This document shows, piece after piece, positions 1-11,905 of a stretch of 64,000 bases of DNA. The stretch lies in contig NC_092354.1 of NCBI RefSeq assembly GCF_963676685.1, positions 71,288,178 through 71,352,177 on the forward strand, read 5' to 3'. Origin of the DNA: Mytilus edulis. Lineage: Eukaryota > Mollusca > Bivalvia > Mytilida > Mytilidae. Within the stretch, counting starts at the first letter, position 1; every line of letters starts with the position of its first letter. Made by a program: the position numbers and the translations under genes. The notes under the pieces were generated by a model. That model was not told where the DNA came from. It worked only from the letters and a program-made list of their open reading frames with translations, and made no database searches.

Positions 1-540
1 ATCCTGACATGTTTTGTTTGGAATTTGGAAGATGCCCCATCAAAAACAGTCCTCTTTATTTTGGGTGGTTTTGTTGTTAAATGAATCCTTTTCATCTGAA
101 AAAGTAATAAATGTGAAGTAAAACAAGTAATTGATAACTCTTTGTTAAAAGTTGTGTTTTTTAAAATAATTCATGGTTTGCACTGCAATCTTAAAATATC
201 ATTCAGTTCATGATGTTCAAATGTTACAATTGTGACAATCATCATGATCATGGGCTATTTTAATTGTGCAGTGTTATTACAGAGCCATTGGTTAATTTTA
301 AATAAATATTATGTAAGTAGTCTTTAATGAAATGTTCATAAAACTATTAAGTGTATTTTCCTGTGTATTTTTAATAGTTACTAGAACACACCAATGATAT
401 CGCGGGTCCGTGACTGAATTAAAGTATATAACTATGCGCAAGCCTTATTTAAGTATTAGTATTGTCATCTGATAAAGTCATGATGATTATAAGATGCACA
501 GTTTTCTCTGCTTTCAAATCTAAATCTTTCTGTTTGAACC
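1..540. other. No gene seen
   Basis: This AT-rich stretch has only short chance frames. I see no splice-consistent exon, RNA gene or recognised repeat. It was searched for the missing 3' exons (17-20) of the VWA7-like pseudogene and none was found. Confidence 0.5.
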
Positions 541-1455
541 AGTAGAACTGGAACTTATCAATCATTGGTAATATTAATTACTTGGAAAACAAAAGGTCCT
601 GGAACAAATATGGAATGGAGTATGTTTTAATCAACAGCATTGTCCTTTATTAGTTATAAATAAAGTTGAATTCTCTGATTCGCTGTTTTACATCATGCCC
701 GCTAACAAATTGAAAACTGTACCTATACGCTTTATATTTAAGTATTCCTATTGTTATCTTAAAAAGTCTTGCTGATTAAAATACTATAATAGGTAACAGT
801 TTGACAATTTAGAAGGGCCAAAATTAAAAATATGTTTGTTTCCCCTCCCCCCACCCGGGTCAAAATATTATTTTCCACAAAAAAATAAAAATTATTTTTT
901 TCCTGAAAATAATTTGTTTCCATTTTTGGAAAGTGCTTGAAAGCAGAAGGATTGATAATCTAAATAAATACACTCAAATTGAGCACAAACAACTGATAAG
1001 TGGCCTGGACTGGACAAATCAAACCATTCATGTGACCATGCAATGACAAGCACGTCCAGTAAAAAAAAACCTGCCTTCCTGGTCTGTTTACAAAGGGTAG
1101 ACCCGGGGAGGGGAAATAGACATTCTTTAAAATGTGGCCTAGTGTCAACCCTGCGATTATGACCCGTGTATAAATACAGCATATTAATACTGAATACACC
1201 GTTTTGTGGTGCGCCTGTCAGATGCGGAACGTACAAATAAGGTAACCGGTAACATGTGAATATATTACTATTGGTATAGGTATTGGACTCGATCCGGAAC
1301 TTCTTAATTATTGGCAATTTTAATTACGTGGAAAACAAAAGAGCCTGGAGTGGTGTAATTTCTAATCTACACCTTTGTACTATATTAGTTATATATAAAG
1401 TTAAATTCTTTGATTCGTCGTTTCTACGTGATGACGGCTGACAAATTGGACCTCA
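541..1455. repeat. Direct-duplicate pair around an anonymous segment
   Basis: Positions about 541-715 and 1295-1455 are diverged direct copies. Both run from a GGAACTT context through TGGAAAACAAAAG, a TTAGTTATA-type stretch and AAAGTT(G/A)AATTCT, to a TGATTCG and CTAACAAATTG-like end. Between them is an antisense frame at 892-1317 (141 codons) with no recognisable domain, which I do not call a gene. The pair could be two insertions of one repeat or a local duplication. Confidence 0.55.
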
Positions 1456-2136
1456 TCATTTTAGTATTATCGATGCAATATTTTGAAAATGTCTTTGAAT
1501 TAAAAGAAATCAAATAAAAAGAATTCCCAAATCCCGATACCAGAGTCCTTGTAAAGGTCAGAACCCCCTCTTAGGCCCATCTATTATTTTTTTACTATTT
1601 GCAAACCATGGTCTCTATTACACCTTATTGCTAATTGTCCGCCATTACTGGATATCACACAGGTTCCCGTAAAATTTTTACGTCATAAAACAAAATATCT
1701 GACGCCACAATGGAAAAATGATTGTTGTATGCGTCAAAAGTTCAAGCGGCCCGGTCAGCCGGCCGATAAGGTTAATAGCGATAAATTAAGTGTATAGTCC
1801 GCAAATAGTCAAATAATAACACTAGAACCTACATGTACCCAAGAGCTACATGTACAGTTCTGCAGCTATGTCATTCCCGGAATTATAGATTATCTTTAAT
1901 AATCTCAAAGACATTGGGGGGGGGGGGGGAAGGGACCCCATTTCAGATTTTTCTTATTGTTGCTTACGGATTCACTGAAGCGTGAAGCAACCAGCCTACT
2001 CTTAGGCAGCCAGTGAGCCCCCATTTATGAAAATTTCTGGATCCGCCACCGATTTGGACTATTTCCATGGACACTGATGGATAGAAACAAGTGCCTGTGG
2101 CAATCACCCTTACAAATTAGTCAAGGAAGGCTCATA
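1456..2136. other. No gene seen; contains a G-run
   Basis: No coding signal. It includes a homopolymeric G tract at about 1916-1929 and scattered remnants of GACGCC/GACGTC-containing repeats related to the hairpin element at 2416-2517. Confidence 0.45.
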
Positions 2137-2289
2137 CCCGTAGCCAGGGGGGGGGGTTCGGGGCGTTCGGACGAACCCCCCTTGAAAACAAATAATGACT
2201 GTTAAAGTCAACGTTCTGTTCGAATTGTGACTGTAAAAGTCGAGTTTTTGAGGCCAACGAACCCCCCTTTGGAAATTCCTGGCTACGGG
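2137..2289. mobile_element. Short MITE-like inverted-repeat element
   Basis: The ends are a perfect 12-bp inverted repeat: CCCGTAGCCAGG at 2137-2148 and CCTGGCTACGGG at 2278-2289. Inside, a G-run and CGAACCCCCC blocks face each other and two similar GACTGT(T/A)AAAGTC segments repeat. At about 150 bp with no coding capacity, it fits a miniature inverted-repeat transposable element. No clear target-site duplication was identified. Confidence 0.65.
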
Positions 2290-2415
2290 CCTGAGGCTAA
2301 TATTGCAATTGTTTGCTTTGACGCCTTCCTCGTCAATGTGGGATAAAAAAACAAAGGCAAATTAAAAAAATACACGCAGCAGACGGCATGATTAGCTAGA
2401 TACCTTGTAGTTCAA

Positions 2416-2517
2416 ATAATTATGACGTCTTTATATATTTTTTTTCTTTGACGCATTACTTCGACGTAAGGCGTCAAAGAAACAAATTATAATAGCCTTT
2501 CAAGACGTCATAATTAT
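2416..2517. repeat. Nested palindrome (hairpin) element
   Basis: The outer arms ATAATTATGACGTCTT (2416-2431) and its exact complement at 2502-2517 enclose a second perfect 12-bp pair, TTTCTTTGACGC (2443-2454) with 2471-2482. The transcript or single strand could fold into one long interrupted hairpin. The arms contain GACGTC, the core of a CRE-like site. A partial second copy of the right arm lies at about 2625-2700. Confidence 0.7.
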
Positions 2518-2887
2518 ATGGACTAGACACCTTGTAACGTCTTGTTGGAAGGATATTTTCTGTTTTTGCTATAACGCTGTCCGTCGATCAGGAACATATA
2601 TATTAACGTTAGATATACTGTTCCCAGCGTCGATGTAAGGCGTCAAAGAAAAAAAATATAACAGCCTTTCAACATATCATAAATATTTAGACTATCCTAC
2701 AGATAAAAAGGTGTTTTTATAAATATGGGCACTTACTTTTTATCTTTTTTCTTAATCTACAAATGGCCGCCAAAAACAGTGATGCTGAATGCAGCGTGCT
2801 TAGCTAAACGGAATTGCGCATGCTCGAAAAGACCTTATAGTTCCTCTTAAGTAATTCTATTCAACAGGATAACCCGATACTATATAG

Positions 2888-2907
2888 TAACATAGTATAC
2901 TATGTTA
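2888..2907. repeat. Perfect 20-bp palindrome
   Basis: TAACATAGTATACTATGTTA is self-complementary over all 20 bases. Around it a weaker outer symmetry (ACCCGATAC near 2873 and GTATCGGGT near 2968) suggests the remains of a larger fold-back repeat. Confidence 0.6.
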
Positions 2908-4022
2908 TCGGCTGAACAGCATAACCCCACATAACCTAACATCTATTGAATAGGAAAACCTGAGTCGTATCGGGTGGTATACAATTCAATTCTGTCACAG
3001 TTTGATTACACATATATGCTTAATCACGCGAAGTTCTGGCTCACATACTATACATATATTATATCAAAACATTGCAACCTACTATTAAAAAAACTTCTTT
3101 ATTGAACTGAACTTTTCTTCCTTAATAAATCTTAATTTCACCTGTTTAGTACTTTCAACATGTTATACTAATAATATCATATGTAAAACACAATAAGACC
3201 TTTCAATATAAGACCATTTCCATTATTTAGACTGATGATATTTCTATAATCAATTGAGAAATTACCTGTTATATTTCATGTTTTCGCAATAAATACTTCG
3301 TAGTTAAAAAAGGATTTCAAGATAAATTCAAGTATTATGTTTGACGATATTATTACTTTTTTTCGTAGGAAAAACCCGGATATGTACATCTTTTAATATA
3401 ATATTTTATACCCACTAACAACATGAACAAACGGTAGGAAGCATTGAAGAATACATCTTGTTAACGTGGAATCTGATATTATAAGGGAATCAACACACAT
3501 TATAAAAACTGTAATCACTATGGTTTTGGCATCTTTGTAGTCAGTCAGGAAGTATGATGACAAACGTTAAATATTAAATTCAGTGTCCATATCATCAGTT
3601 GATGGAAAAAATTTAAGTGAGAACATTCAAAACAAGATATTAAAACTATTAAATCCAAAAAGGCGACTACTAACAAAATTGTATAAGGTCCTTATTTATC
3701 AAATGGTTGCTGCAGTACGTTTTATAGACTCAAAAATGAAAAATAATTCATGATATTGAATTACAATCAGTATACATGTCAAATACCAAAATATGGTAAT
3801 TCACTAGCCGTCTTACATGTTACATTTGTGTTAAGTTGAAAACATATACTATAATGATGCAATCTAATTGTTGATGTCTTTCATTTCTAAAAAAAACCTT
3901 CATTAAAAATGGTGACAAACTGCTCACGTTCAAAATATTCGAGAAGCGAAAGGGTCTATAATGCTTATCCGGTCAATTTTAGGTACGAAATTTAAGATCA
4001 TATATAAGATCATAAATCTTAC
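2908..4022. other. No gene seen downstream of pseudogene
   Basis: This AT-rich stretch lies just 3' of the last recognisable pseudogene exon. It was compared with exons 17-20 of the intact copy (CRK-type repeats, transmembrane exon) and no match was found. Confidence 0.5.
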
Positions 4023-5496
4023 ACAGTATTATACAGATCCCTGTAATTGACATATTATTTCTGCATGTTGATCCGTTGCTAGTTATCAATTGTGTAAAAC
4101 TAGTTTGACCGGTCAGTAATCCTCTGTCATCTGTTACTTCAACAACAAAGGTTTCGCTCTCGAATCCTTTGTTTTCTATAGTGTAGGATACAGTACTAAC
4201 CGTGTTCATATATAGATCTAAAAATATAATATAAAACAGCAAATGAATTCAATGTCAAAGACATGTTTCAACACCTCAGTAACAAACAGTAAATTCACAA
4301 AAATACTGAACTCAGAGGAAAATCTAATCATTTTGAAGTGCACAAAGCAGGAAAGAACAATGCTATGTGCACATCATGGAGCCCTTTAAATAACTTTGCT
4401 TATTGTTTATTTGCATTAACAATCTGTATCTGGGCGATAAACAAACACCAACCAAAATGTTTAATCAATCACTGGTCAGGTATATCAGGATTTTAATTAT
4501 TTACGCAAAAGAGAGAACAAAAGGAAATAAATCATTCTTAGTTGGATATCTAAAAATTATTTTGATCCGGAACGAAAAAAGACAAATAATTTGTAAGCCA
4601 ACTATTTGTGAATGCATTGTTCATTTTGTTTTAAAACTGCATTACATCAGTTTTATAAATTTTCCATAATTTGCACTGCATATTGTATGTTAAGAATTTA
4701 TTGCAAGCATTTATTATTAATGCGAGTAATGCGATAGGGTTAGAATCGTAATGAAAAAAACGCACATTCTGATATCTGATATATATTTATGCAGCTTTTC
4801 TGAAATCGCAATAACTAAGCTTGCATTTTTGTCCATTCTTCAAAAATAACAATGTACGCAATAACAGTATATTGATGCAGTTCATTGTTATTTACAAAAT
4901 GTATACAAACCGGGTGTTGAAATGACTTTGAGTCTAACGGTAGTCGGAGTTATCAAATACGGTGAAGTTCTCATCCATGTATTTCCACTGTTGTCTGTTC
5001 CGTACATACTTATCTTGTAAAGCTGAAAAAAGCTTACCGATATTATGTTTGAAGGATAAATAAAGTCGGATCAATAATTTCTAAAGTTGCTAATTCCAAA
5101 TCTTTTGGTCAATTTATTTAATATGATTCCAATAACTCCTTCTATTGATGCAGTGAACCAAAATGAATTGATCGTGAAAGTGTATAAAAGAACAATTAAA
5201 AAAAGGTTTTTTGTTCTTTAATTTCATTTATCATGCTGCATAAATTTAGTTCAGGACACTGATATTGTTTATTAAAACATTAGCCACCTCTACCTGAGAG
5301 GTATATTACATATAAAATTAGGTTACTATCTTCTGGTAAACACAGTGTATAGATAATGATACAACATACTTTAAAAGTTGTTTTTGCGTGTTTATGTGAT
5401 GTTTTTCTGTCGGGTAGTGTTTTTGCACTATTTTGTAACTGGTATACAGCGAGAGGATTTGGTAAACCATTTAACACACCATTCTTTTTGTAAATG

Positions 5497-5690
5497 TCCT
5501 GTACCAAGTCAGGAATATGGCAATTCGTTTCTATTGTGTTGGCGTTTGTTTTTGTTGCACTTCGATGTTCATGTTGTTCTTTTACATTCCTCCTATAGTT
5601 AATGTGTTTCCCTCGGTTTTGATTTATAACGCCGATTTGTTTTTTCTCCTCAATCGATTGATTGATTTTTTTATTCGTTATATAAAATAC
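5497..5690 (+). repeat. Interspersed repeat, family C
   Basis: The segment starts near CTGTACCAAGTCAGGAATAT and continues through a T-rich tract. The same sequence recurs on the plus strand at about 30470-30620, 33375-33515 and 49975-50105, and inverted at 7560-8150, 45010-45480 and 55455-55710. It lies in intron 14 of the pseudogene. The coding frames it generates have no conserved domain and are ignored. Confidence 0.6.
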
Positions 5691-7021
5691 ATAACTACAT
5701 CAGATGACAGAGTCGTTGAAACAAAATATGTGGTTCCAAAATCCCCAGCAACTTCTGTTATATCAAGATTGGTTGTTGGTGAACCATTCGTTTCCAAACG
5801 CACTGTTGATGCATCCATACCAACAGGTAGATCATAAACAGTCAAATATATTCTATATTGTTCGCCTTAAAAAAGTTTAAAAGCTCGTTTTATGTTTTTA
5901 TTTTTCTATCTTTATGCTAACGTTAACAACATATTTTTCACATTTATAACCTTCTACTTATACTTAAATGTGTTTTTTTTAAACATTATTATGAAATACT
6001 AATTAAAACATGTCATTGTAATCATTTCGTCACTTTCAAGTTGGAATATAATATCACGTAAGACACAAGAAAATCTGACAATGTCATGGGGTCATGGTAC
6101 AAAAAAAAAGACAACGGGGAAAAGGCACAGCATTCTTCAAAACAAAACTCAGAAAACATATGACGCTATAAAACCGGATTTGGGAATGTAAGAATATGCT
6201 GAGAAACTTATAGGGCGCATATGCGGACTTCAAATTAGTATGTTGTAAAATGTTTACAATAATTAAAAGAATATTTACACCAAAGTGTTACAATACTCCT
6301 TGATAAACGTACTTTTTGAACATACAAGGACCATAACAACAATACTGAATAAATATATCAGTCAAATTTGTGAAATGAAATGGAACTAATTTATATACAT
6401 GTATAATTATACAACATTCTTTTAGTGCAACATTGTATTATATTGACCATAGCTTATCAAAATGAACTGCTATAATCGCAATAAATGCAAATTAAAACAA
6501 TCCACACCGGCGTGCATTCGATAGACATTCTAACAGTTACATTTTATATCTGTTGAATAAACAGTAACAACTAGCGGTATTTGTTAAACCAGTGTGTTTT
6601 AACAAAATTTATTACACTAACCGTTTATTATTCATGTTGATGAACAATTTTCAGACAGATAGTTATCATATCTTATCACGTTAACAAGTTGCAAATAGTA
6701 AAACCTTCTTACTGGTGTTAATCATTTAATACATACCTACAATTGGCTTTCCTGATATTCTATAAAAGTATCCATCTTCTGCTTCTTCTGTTATAAGATA
6801 ATGAAAATCTACAGAAGTTTGAGCTGTTATATTAGCATACCAATAGTTGTTTCCTGTTCTTAATAACTTGTATATACCCCGGGTTGGATTCTAAGAGCAA
6901 AAAAGGCATTATTAATATCTGATTAGTTTCAAACATATTTAACTAGTTTAAGTAAAAATAGTGGTGTAACATGTGTAAACTGACCATCTGATCAAATCAT
7001 GTATTGTCGAACTTTTTAATT

Positions 7022-7200
7022 TTGCATAAAAGAGGGACGACGAAAGATACCAATGGGACAGTCAAACTCATAAATCTGAAATAAACTGACAACACCATGT
7101 CTAAAAATGAAAATGACAAACAGACAAACAATAGTACCCACAACATGGAAAACTAAAGAATAAGCAACACGAACCCCATAACTATTTACTAGATTTCTAT
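7022..7200 (-). repeat. Retroelement 3' tail, family T2 (solo)
   Basis: Read on the minus strand it ends in a TTTGACTGTCCC(A)TTGGTATC...CGTCCCTCTTTT stretch. This matches the 3' tail that follows the decayed reverse-transcriptase fragment at 8955-9500. Other solo copies lie at 13037-13180 and 63580-63838. It is best explained as a 5'-truncated insertion. Confidence 0.6.
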
Positions 7201-7229
7201 AAAACTATCAGAATATTAACATTGATTAA

Positions 7230-7380
7230 GCTAATCTTTTTATAGCTTACAATGCGGTATGGACTTTGCTCATTGTTAAAGGCTGTACGGTGACCTATAC
7301 TTGTTAATTTCTGTGTCATTTTGGTCTCTGGTGGAGAGTTGTTTCATTGGCAATCATACCGCATCTTCTTTTTTTTATAT
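7230..7380 (+). repeat. Retroelement 3' tail, family T1 (solo)
   Basis: It runs from TTTTATAGCTTACAATGCGG through GTGACCTAT and GTTAATTTCTGTGTCATTT to CATTGGCAATCATACC and CATCTTCTTTT. The same block forms the 3' end of the element at 10825-11905, so this is probably a severely 5'-truncated copy. Confidence 0.65.
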
Positions 7381-7559
7381 TTGCCGAATCGTAAACTGAA
7401 ACAAATGAGACAAAATAGTTTTTTTAATGATTTTATTTTGACCAATTGAAGATGGAGACGTTCCTTTATGATTTGCAGCATTACTTCGAGAAACATGATA
7501 TAGTATAAAGGTAGTATACTGTTGTTCAAAATTCATAAATCGATAGAGAAAAAACAATC

Positions 7560-8150
7560 CGGGTTACAAACTAAAACTGAGGGAAACGTATCGAAAATAT
7601 TAGAGAACTACGACACAACAGAGACACAACATATTATGCCATAAGTACATGAAGTACAAGAATAAGTATATAGCAATTTTGTTGTTGAATTACACATGTA
7701 TATGCGATGACAATTAGTAAGATTAAAGCAATCAAAAACTAAAATCATCCGTACTAGAGTTATTTTGGTGACTGTAAAACAAACATCGATTCTGAAGGAC
7801 AAATAAAGGCAACATTAGTATACTACTCTTTAATAGCCATAAATCGATTAACTTAAAAATCGGGTAACAAACAAAACCGAGAGAGAAAAAAAGAACTATA
7901 AGAAGACAACAAATTAACAGTAGAATCACGAATGTGCAGAAAAAAACACGTTTATATACATTGATATCAACTCCCATATCCCTGACTAAGTACAGGACAT
8001 ACACAGAAAACATATTGGGTTGTAACTCAAAAGAAAATCAAATCGAAAAGTCCCTAAGCACATGGCAAAATCAAATGACAAAACACATCAAAAACGAATT
8101 AACAACTGTCATATTCCTGACTTGTTATAGGCATTTTCAAAGGTAGAAAA
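7560..8150 (-). repeat. Interspersed repeat, family C (long copy)
   Basis: It is inverted relative to the copy at 5497. It carries the ACAACTGTCATATTCCTGAC-type segment and the ACTAAAACTGAGGGAAACG segment, both also present in order at 45010-45480 and in part at 55455-55710. It lies in intron 12 of the pseudogene. Confidence 0.55.
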
Positions 8151-8954
8151 TGGTGTATTAAACCTGGTTTTGTAGCACTAAACTTCTCACTTTGTACGAC
8201 AGTCTCAAATGTTATATTTACAATGATGGGTGAACTAAACACATACTAAATAAAATGGTCAAAATAAAGGTAGAGCAGTCATCATCGTGTTACAATTTTG
8301 AAGGAAACAATTTTGCGTGTCTGATATCAGAAAATTTATACGTCATATTTTTGTCGTTCAATGTTCATAAAAACAATTTTAATTTCACTTGGCAATGCTT
8401 ATTCAAGAAAATGTCAAAGAAGCATAATTGACATACATATTCTGCTGATAACTGAATGTTTAATGTATTTACCAAAACAGTGACACCTACTTTGTCTGGG
8501 CTTTCGAAATACACACTTGTAGTAACAGCTGTCATTATTGATCCTAGAAAAAAAATCAGATATGTAAAGAAAACCATACAGATGATAATACATATTTAAT
8601 ATATCTCTTAAGGTACTCTTTGTCGCTAAATATTACCTGCTATCATGTGGGCCCTTTTTGTGGTGACTATGTTGAACGCGAATCTATCCCATCGAAATTA
8701 AGATAAAGGATACATCAGATACAGTTATGGAGGTACCTAACACTACAGGGAGATAACTCTGTAAAATCAGCAAAACGTTTTAATCACGTTGTTTTGTAAA
8801 GGAAATAGAATTTTTTATAATTATGACAAAGAGTCAAAGTAAATATTTTGGCAAAATTTTATGAAAATTAAACGAGCCAAATTTATTTTAGTCCAGGTGT
8901 TTGGAACCATCTAAAGTCTATCTAATATATTGACTTACATCTTAATTTAATTTA

Positions 8955-9500
8955 ATTTAGTGGAGGTCGGTTGAAAATAAAACTTTACGACAAAAAATAT
9001 GTTTCAACTTCCCAATTGTGAACTTTCCATTTCTATGTAGCAACATTCTAGCAACGCCTGCATATAGAGTATATATCGACCAGTTGGTACGATGCTCCAG
9101 GATGATTTCCTTCCTGTTGTTGCTTACATGGAACCTATTAAACCAAGTTTCAAGTCGTGATGTTGAAATCATCCTTACGTACGTTTAACGGAGCCCGTCA
9201 CAAGTTAGTTGACCGTACTGTAATATTCGTGTTTCACAAATGATAGCGGTTATGTTCCCAATATCGATATTACAATCCCGTCCCTACTTGCCATCACATA
9301 AGGTCACCCCAGTTTTTGATTGGGTTCGTTGTGCTCCGTCTTTATTTTTTCTATGTTGTGTTTTGTGTACAATTGTTTGTATGTTGGTCTTCGTCTTTTT
9401 AAGCTATGGCTTTATCAGTTCATTTCCGACTTATGAGTTTGAATGTCCCTTTGGTACATTTTACCTTCATTTCTGTAATATCCTACACTCTTTCTGAACT
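8955..9500 (+). mobile_element. Decayed reverse-transcriptase C-terminal fragment with T2 tail
   Basis: Read on the plus strand with several stops and shifts, 8960-9235 still spells a KLYDK-type start, then segments resembling a post-reverse-transcriptase region, ending LKSSLR.F.G..HKLVDR. It is followed by a non-coding tail (9240-9500) with TATGAGTTTGAATGTCCCTT. The tail recurs alone elsewhere as family T2. The related, better-preserved protein fragment at 10825-11395 shares the YDKR motif. It is a dead retroelement copy inside intron 11 of the pseudogene; the exact superfamily is not established. Confidence 0.6.
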
Positions 9501-10824
9501 TATCTTAATAATATATAATGAAAAAATTTCGCATTTTTTTGTTGTAACATATACATGTACATGATATAGTCATTTGTTCACCATAGAAAGATTTTTCATA
9601 AAGGTTTTGGCGAAACAATTTCAATCAAAGTGTATTTCGGAGGGGAAAAAAACATAAACGAATCAACTAAATCCAAATGTGTTGCTGTTATCATTCAAGC
9701 ATATCTCATATAAAATGTATTTACGAGACATTTTAAAAAAATAAAAAAATATTAAAGTTACCAAGTGGAGATTCGGTATCAACATCAGCAGCAGAAGTAG
9801 CACCAATCACTGTGATTTTAACATTATTTAACATTGAATCCACTGGAAACGAAATTGGATTAGTTTCACCATCCTTGAGCTCGAACGTGTCCACTATTGC
9901 AGTTGCTGATGGAAAAAGTTCCTAAATATGTGGACACAAAATAAAAAGATAAAGGAATAATAGAATGTGAAATTTATATAGATATATAGAGAAGATGCAT
10001 GTAAAGCATGTGTAAGTATATACAAATCAATGCATATATGCTATCAATGGATGTCTTTTGCGATTCTTGATATCATTTGAAAAAATACTCATTCACCTTT
10101 AATGTGTTGGAATGCAGTTTGCTGTATAACAATTAATATAAATATTGATATTGTACATCGTTATTTAGATTTAAGGTTTTGTTGCAAATCAAGCGGGTTT
10201 TTTTTTGTATTATGTTAAACATTTGAATTCGTGGAATTTCTTCCTTCGAAACTCAGACACACAGTATTGTCAGATATAATAGATGTGCAGGACAGGGCAT
10301 TGTGGGTAGTGTAAGTTCTGAAACAATTGATAACGTACCAAGGGTAACTGAAATATATTAGTACAATTATCACAGACAACACACAGACAGAAAAAGATAA
10401 GAAATCGACTGGAGATTTAAAATTAACAATATCAATGCATTACACACACCTATATCTTGCTGTGCAATGCAAATGCCAGTATTATCTTTATAGAACGAGA
10501 ATTTGGTTTACAAATGTGCACATAGTTATCTTACTTGTGTAATTGAACATATGTTTTTTTGCGTTATTCAGAACAGGAAAACTACCGGTCTAATCTATAA
10601 ACGAAAGACAATGAGAAACACTAAGGAACCATATCAACAAACGACAATCACTGAACAAAAGATCCCTATCTAATGACAGATACAAACAAATGCAATGGAT
10701 TTAAACGTTTTTACAGGCGCAAACATTCACCCTAACCTAAACATGCTAAAATAGTAGGGTGACATTAAATCATAAAAAGTCAAACAATAAAATATCAATT
10801 AAAATGGCTGTAGGAACTTACTTT

Positions 10825-11905
10825 AAATAAATCAAATTTATTCGGTAATAACTGTCCTTTCCTGGATTTAGATATTTCGGTTTTAAACGGGAAACTCCAC
10901 ACTAAAATTTACGACAAAAGAGACGATTTTCCGTTCCCTATTGTTAATTTTCCATTTTTAGATGGTGATGTTCCTTTGGCACCATCTTACGGTTTTTATA
11001 TTTCACAACTTGTTCGCTATGCCCGTGTCTGTTGTGACGTTTTTGATTTTTACGAACGCAACCTATGTATTACTGGTAAATCATTAAACCAGGGATATCG
11101 TTACCGTAAATTACTTAAAACCTTTACTAAATTTTTCCATAGATATAAAGATTTGGTTTTGAAGTTTGGTTGTCCCTATAGAAAACTTATTTCAAACGGG
11201 ATAACACATCCTTATTTTTACGGAAATGTTGTTAACCGTGCCCGGAAATTTAGAAATGATCCATGTAAACTTGTCGCCCCTTTAAATAAACCTATTCTAA
11301 AAGGTTACCTATTCAACACTGTAATAAGATCATTAAATATTGTTTTTATTGGTATAAATATTGATTTTGTTATCAGTAAATTAAAAGCTAACTAAATATA
11401 CATATTCAGATCCGTTCATTGTGTCTTTTTGTGTCAGGATATATAAGTACCGGGCCACGTCCACTGTATTTTTGTCCTTCTGATGAGTTAAGCCTTTTTC
11501 AACTGATTTTTATAGTTCGTTCTTATGTTGTACTGTTATACCACTGTCCCAGGTTAGGGGAGGGTTTGGGATCCCGCTAACATGTTTAACCCCGCCACAT
11601 TATTTATGTATGTGCCTGTCCCAAGTCAGGAGCCTGTTATTCAGTGGTTGTCGTTTGTTTATGTGTTACATATTTGTTTTTCGTTCATTTTTTTTACATA
11701 AATAAGGTCGCTAGCTTTCTCGTTTGAATTGTTTTAGTTTGAATTGTTTTACATTGTCTTATCCGGGCCTTTTATAGCTCACTATGCGGTATGGGCTTTG
11801 CTCATTGTTGAAGGCATGGTGACCTATAATTGTTAATGTCTGTGCTATTTTGTTTTTTTGTGGATAATTGTCTCATTGGCAATCAAACCACATCTTCTTT
11901 TATAT
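10825..11905 (+). mobile_element. 5'-truncated retroelement: reverse-transcriptase C-terminal ORF plus T1 3' tail
   Basis: An open frame runs from about 10830 to the stop at 11393-11395 with no internal stop, so the apparent start inside it is not a real one. It reads PFLDLDISVLNGK, KIYDKRDDF, PIVNFPFLDGDVPLAPSYG, YISQLVRYARVC, then QGYRYRKLLKTFTKFFHRY. I recognise this as the region following the reverse-transcriptase core in retroelement proteins common in molluscs and cnidarians; Penelope-like elements are one candidate, not proven. The 510-bp 3' tail contains CCCAGGTTAGGGGAGGG, CCCAAGTCAGGAGCCTG and the T1 block ending CATCTTCTTTTATA. The insertion sits between pseudogene exons 8 and 11, exactly where exons 9 and 10 are missing. 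Confidence 0.7.

Noticed and set aside
892-1317. 141-codon minus-strand frame
   Set aside because: It lies between two repeat copies and shows no domain. A hydrophobic stretch in the middle is not at an N-terminus. It may be repeat-derived.
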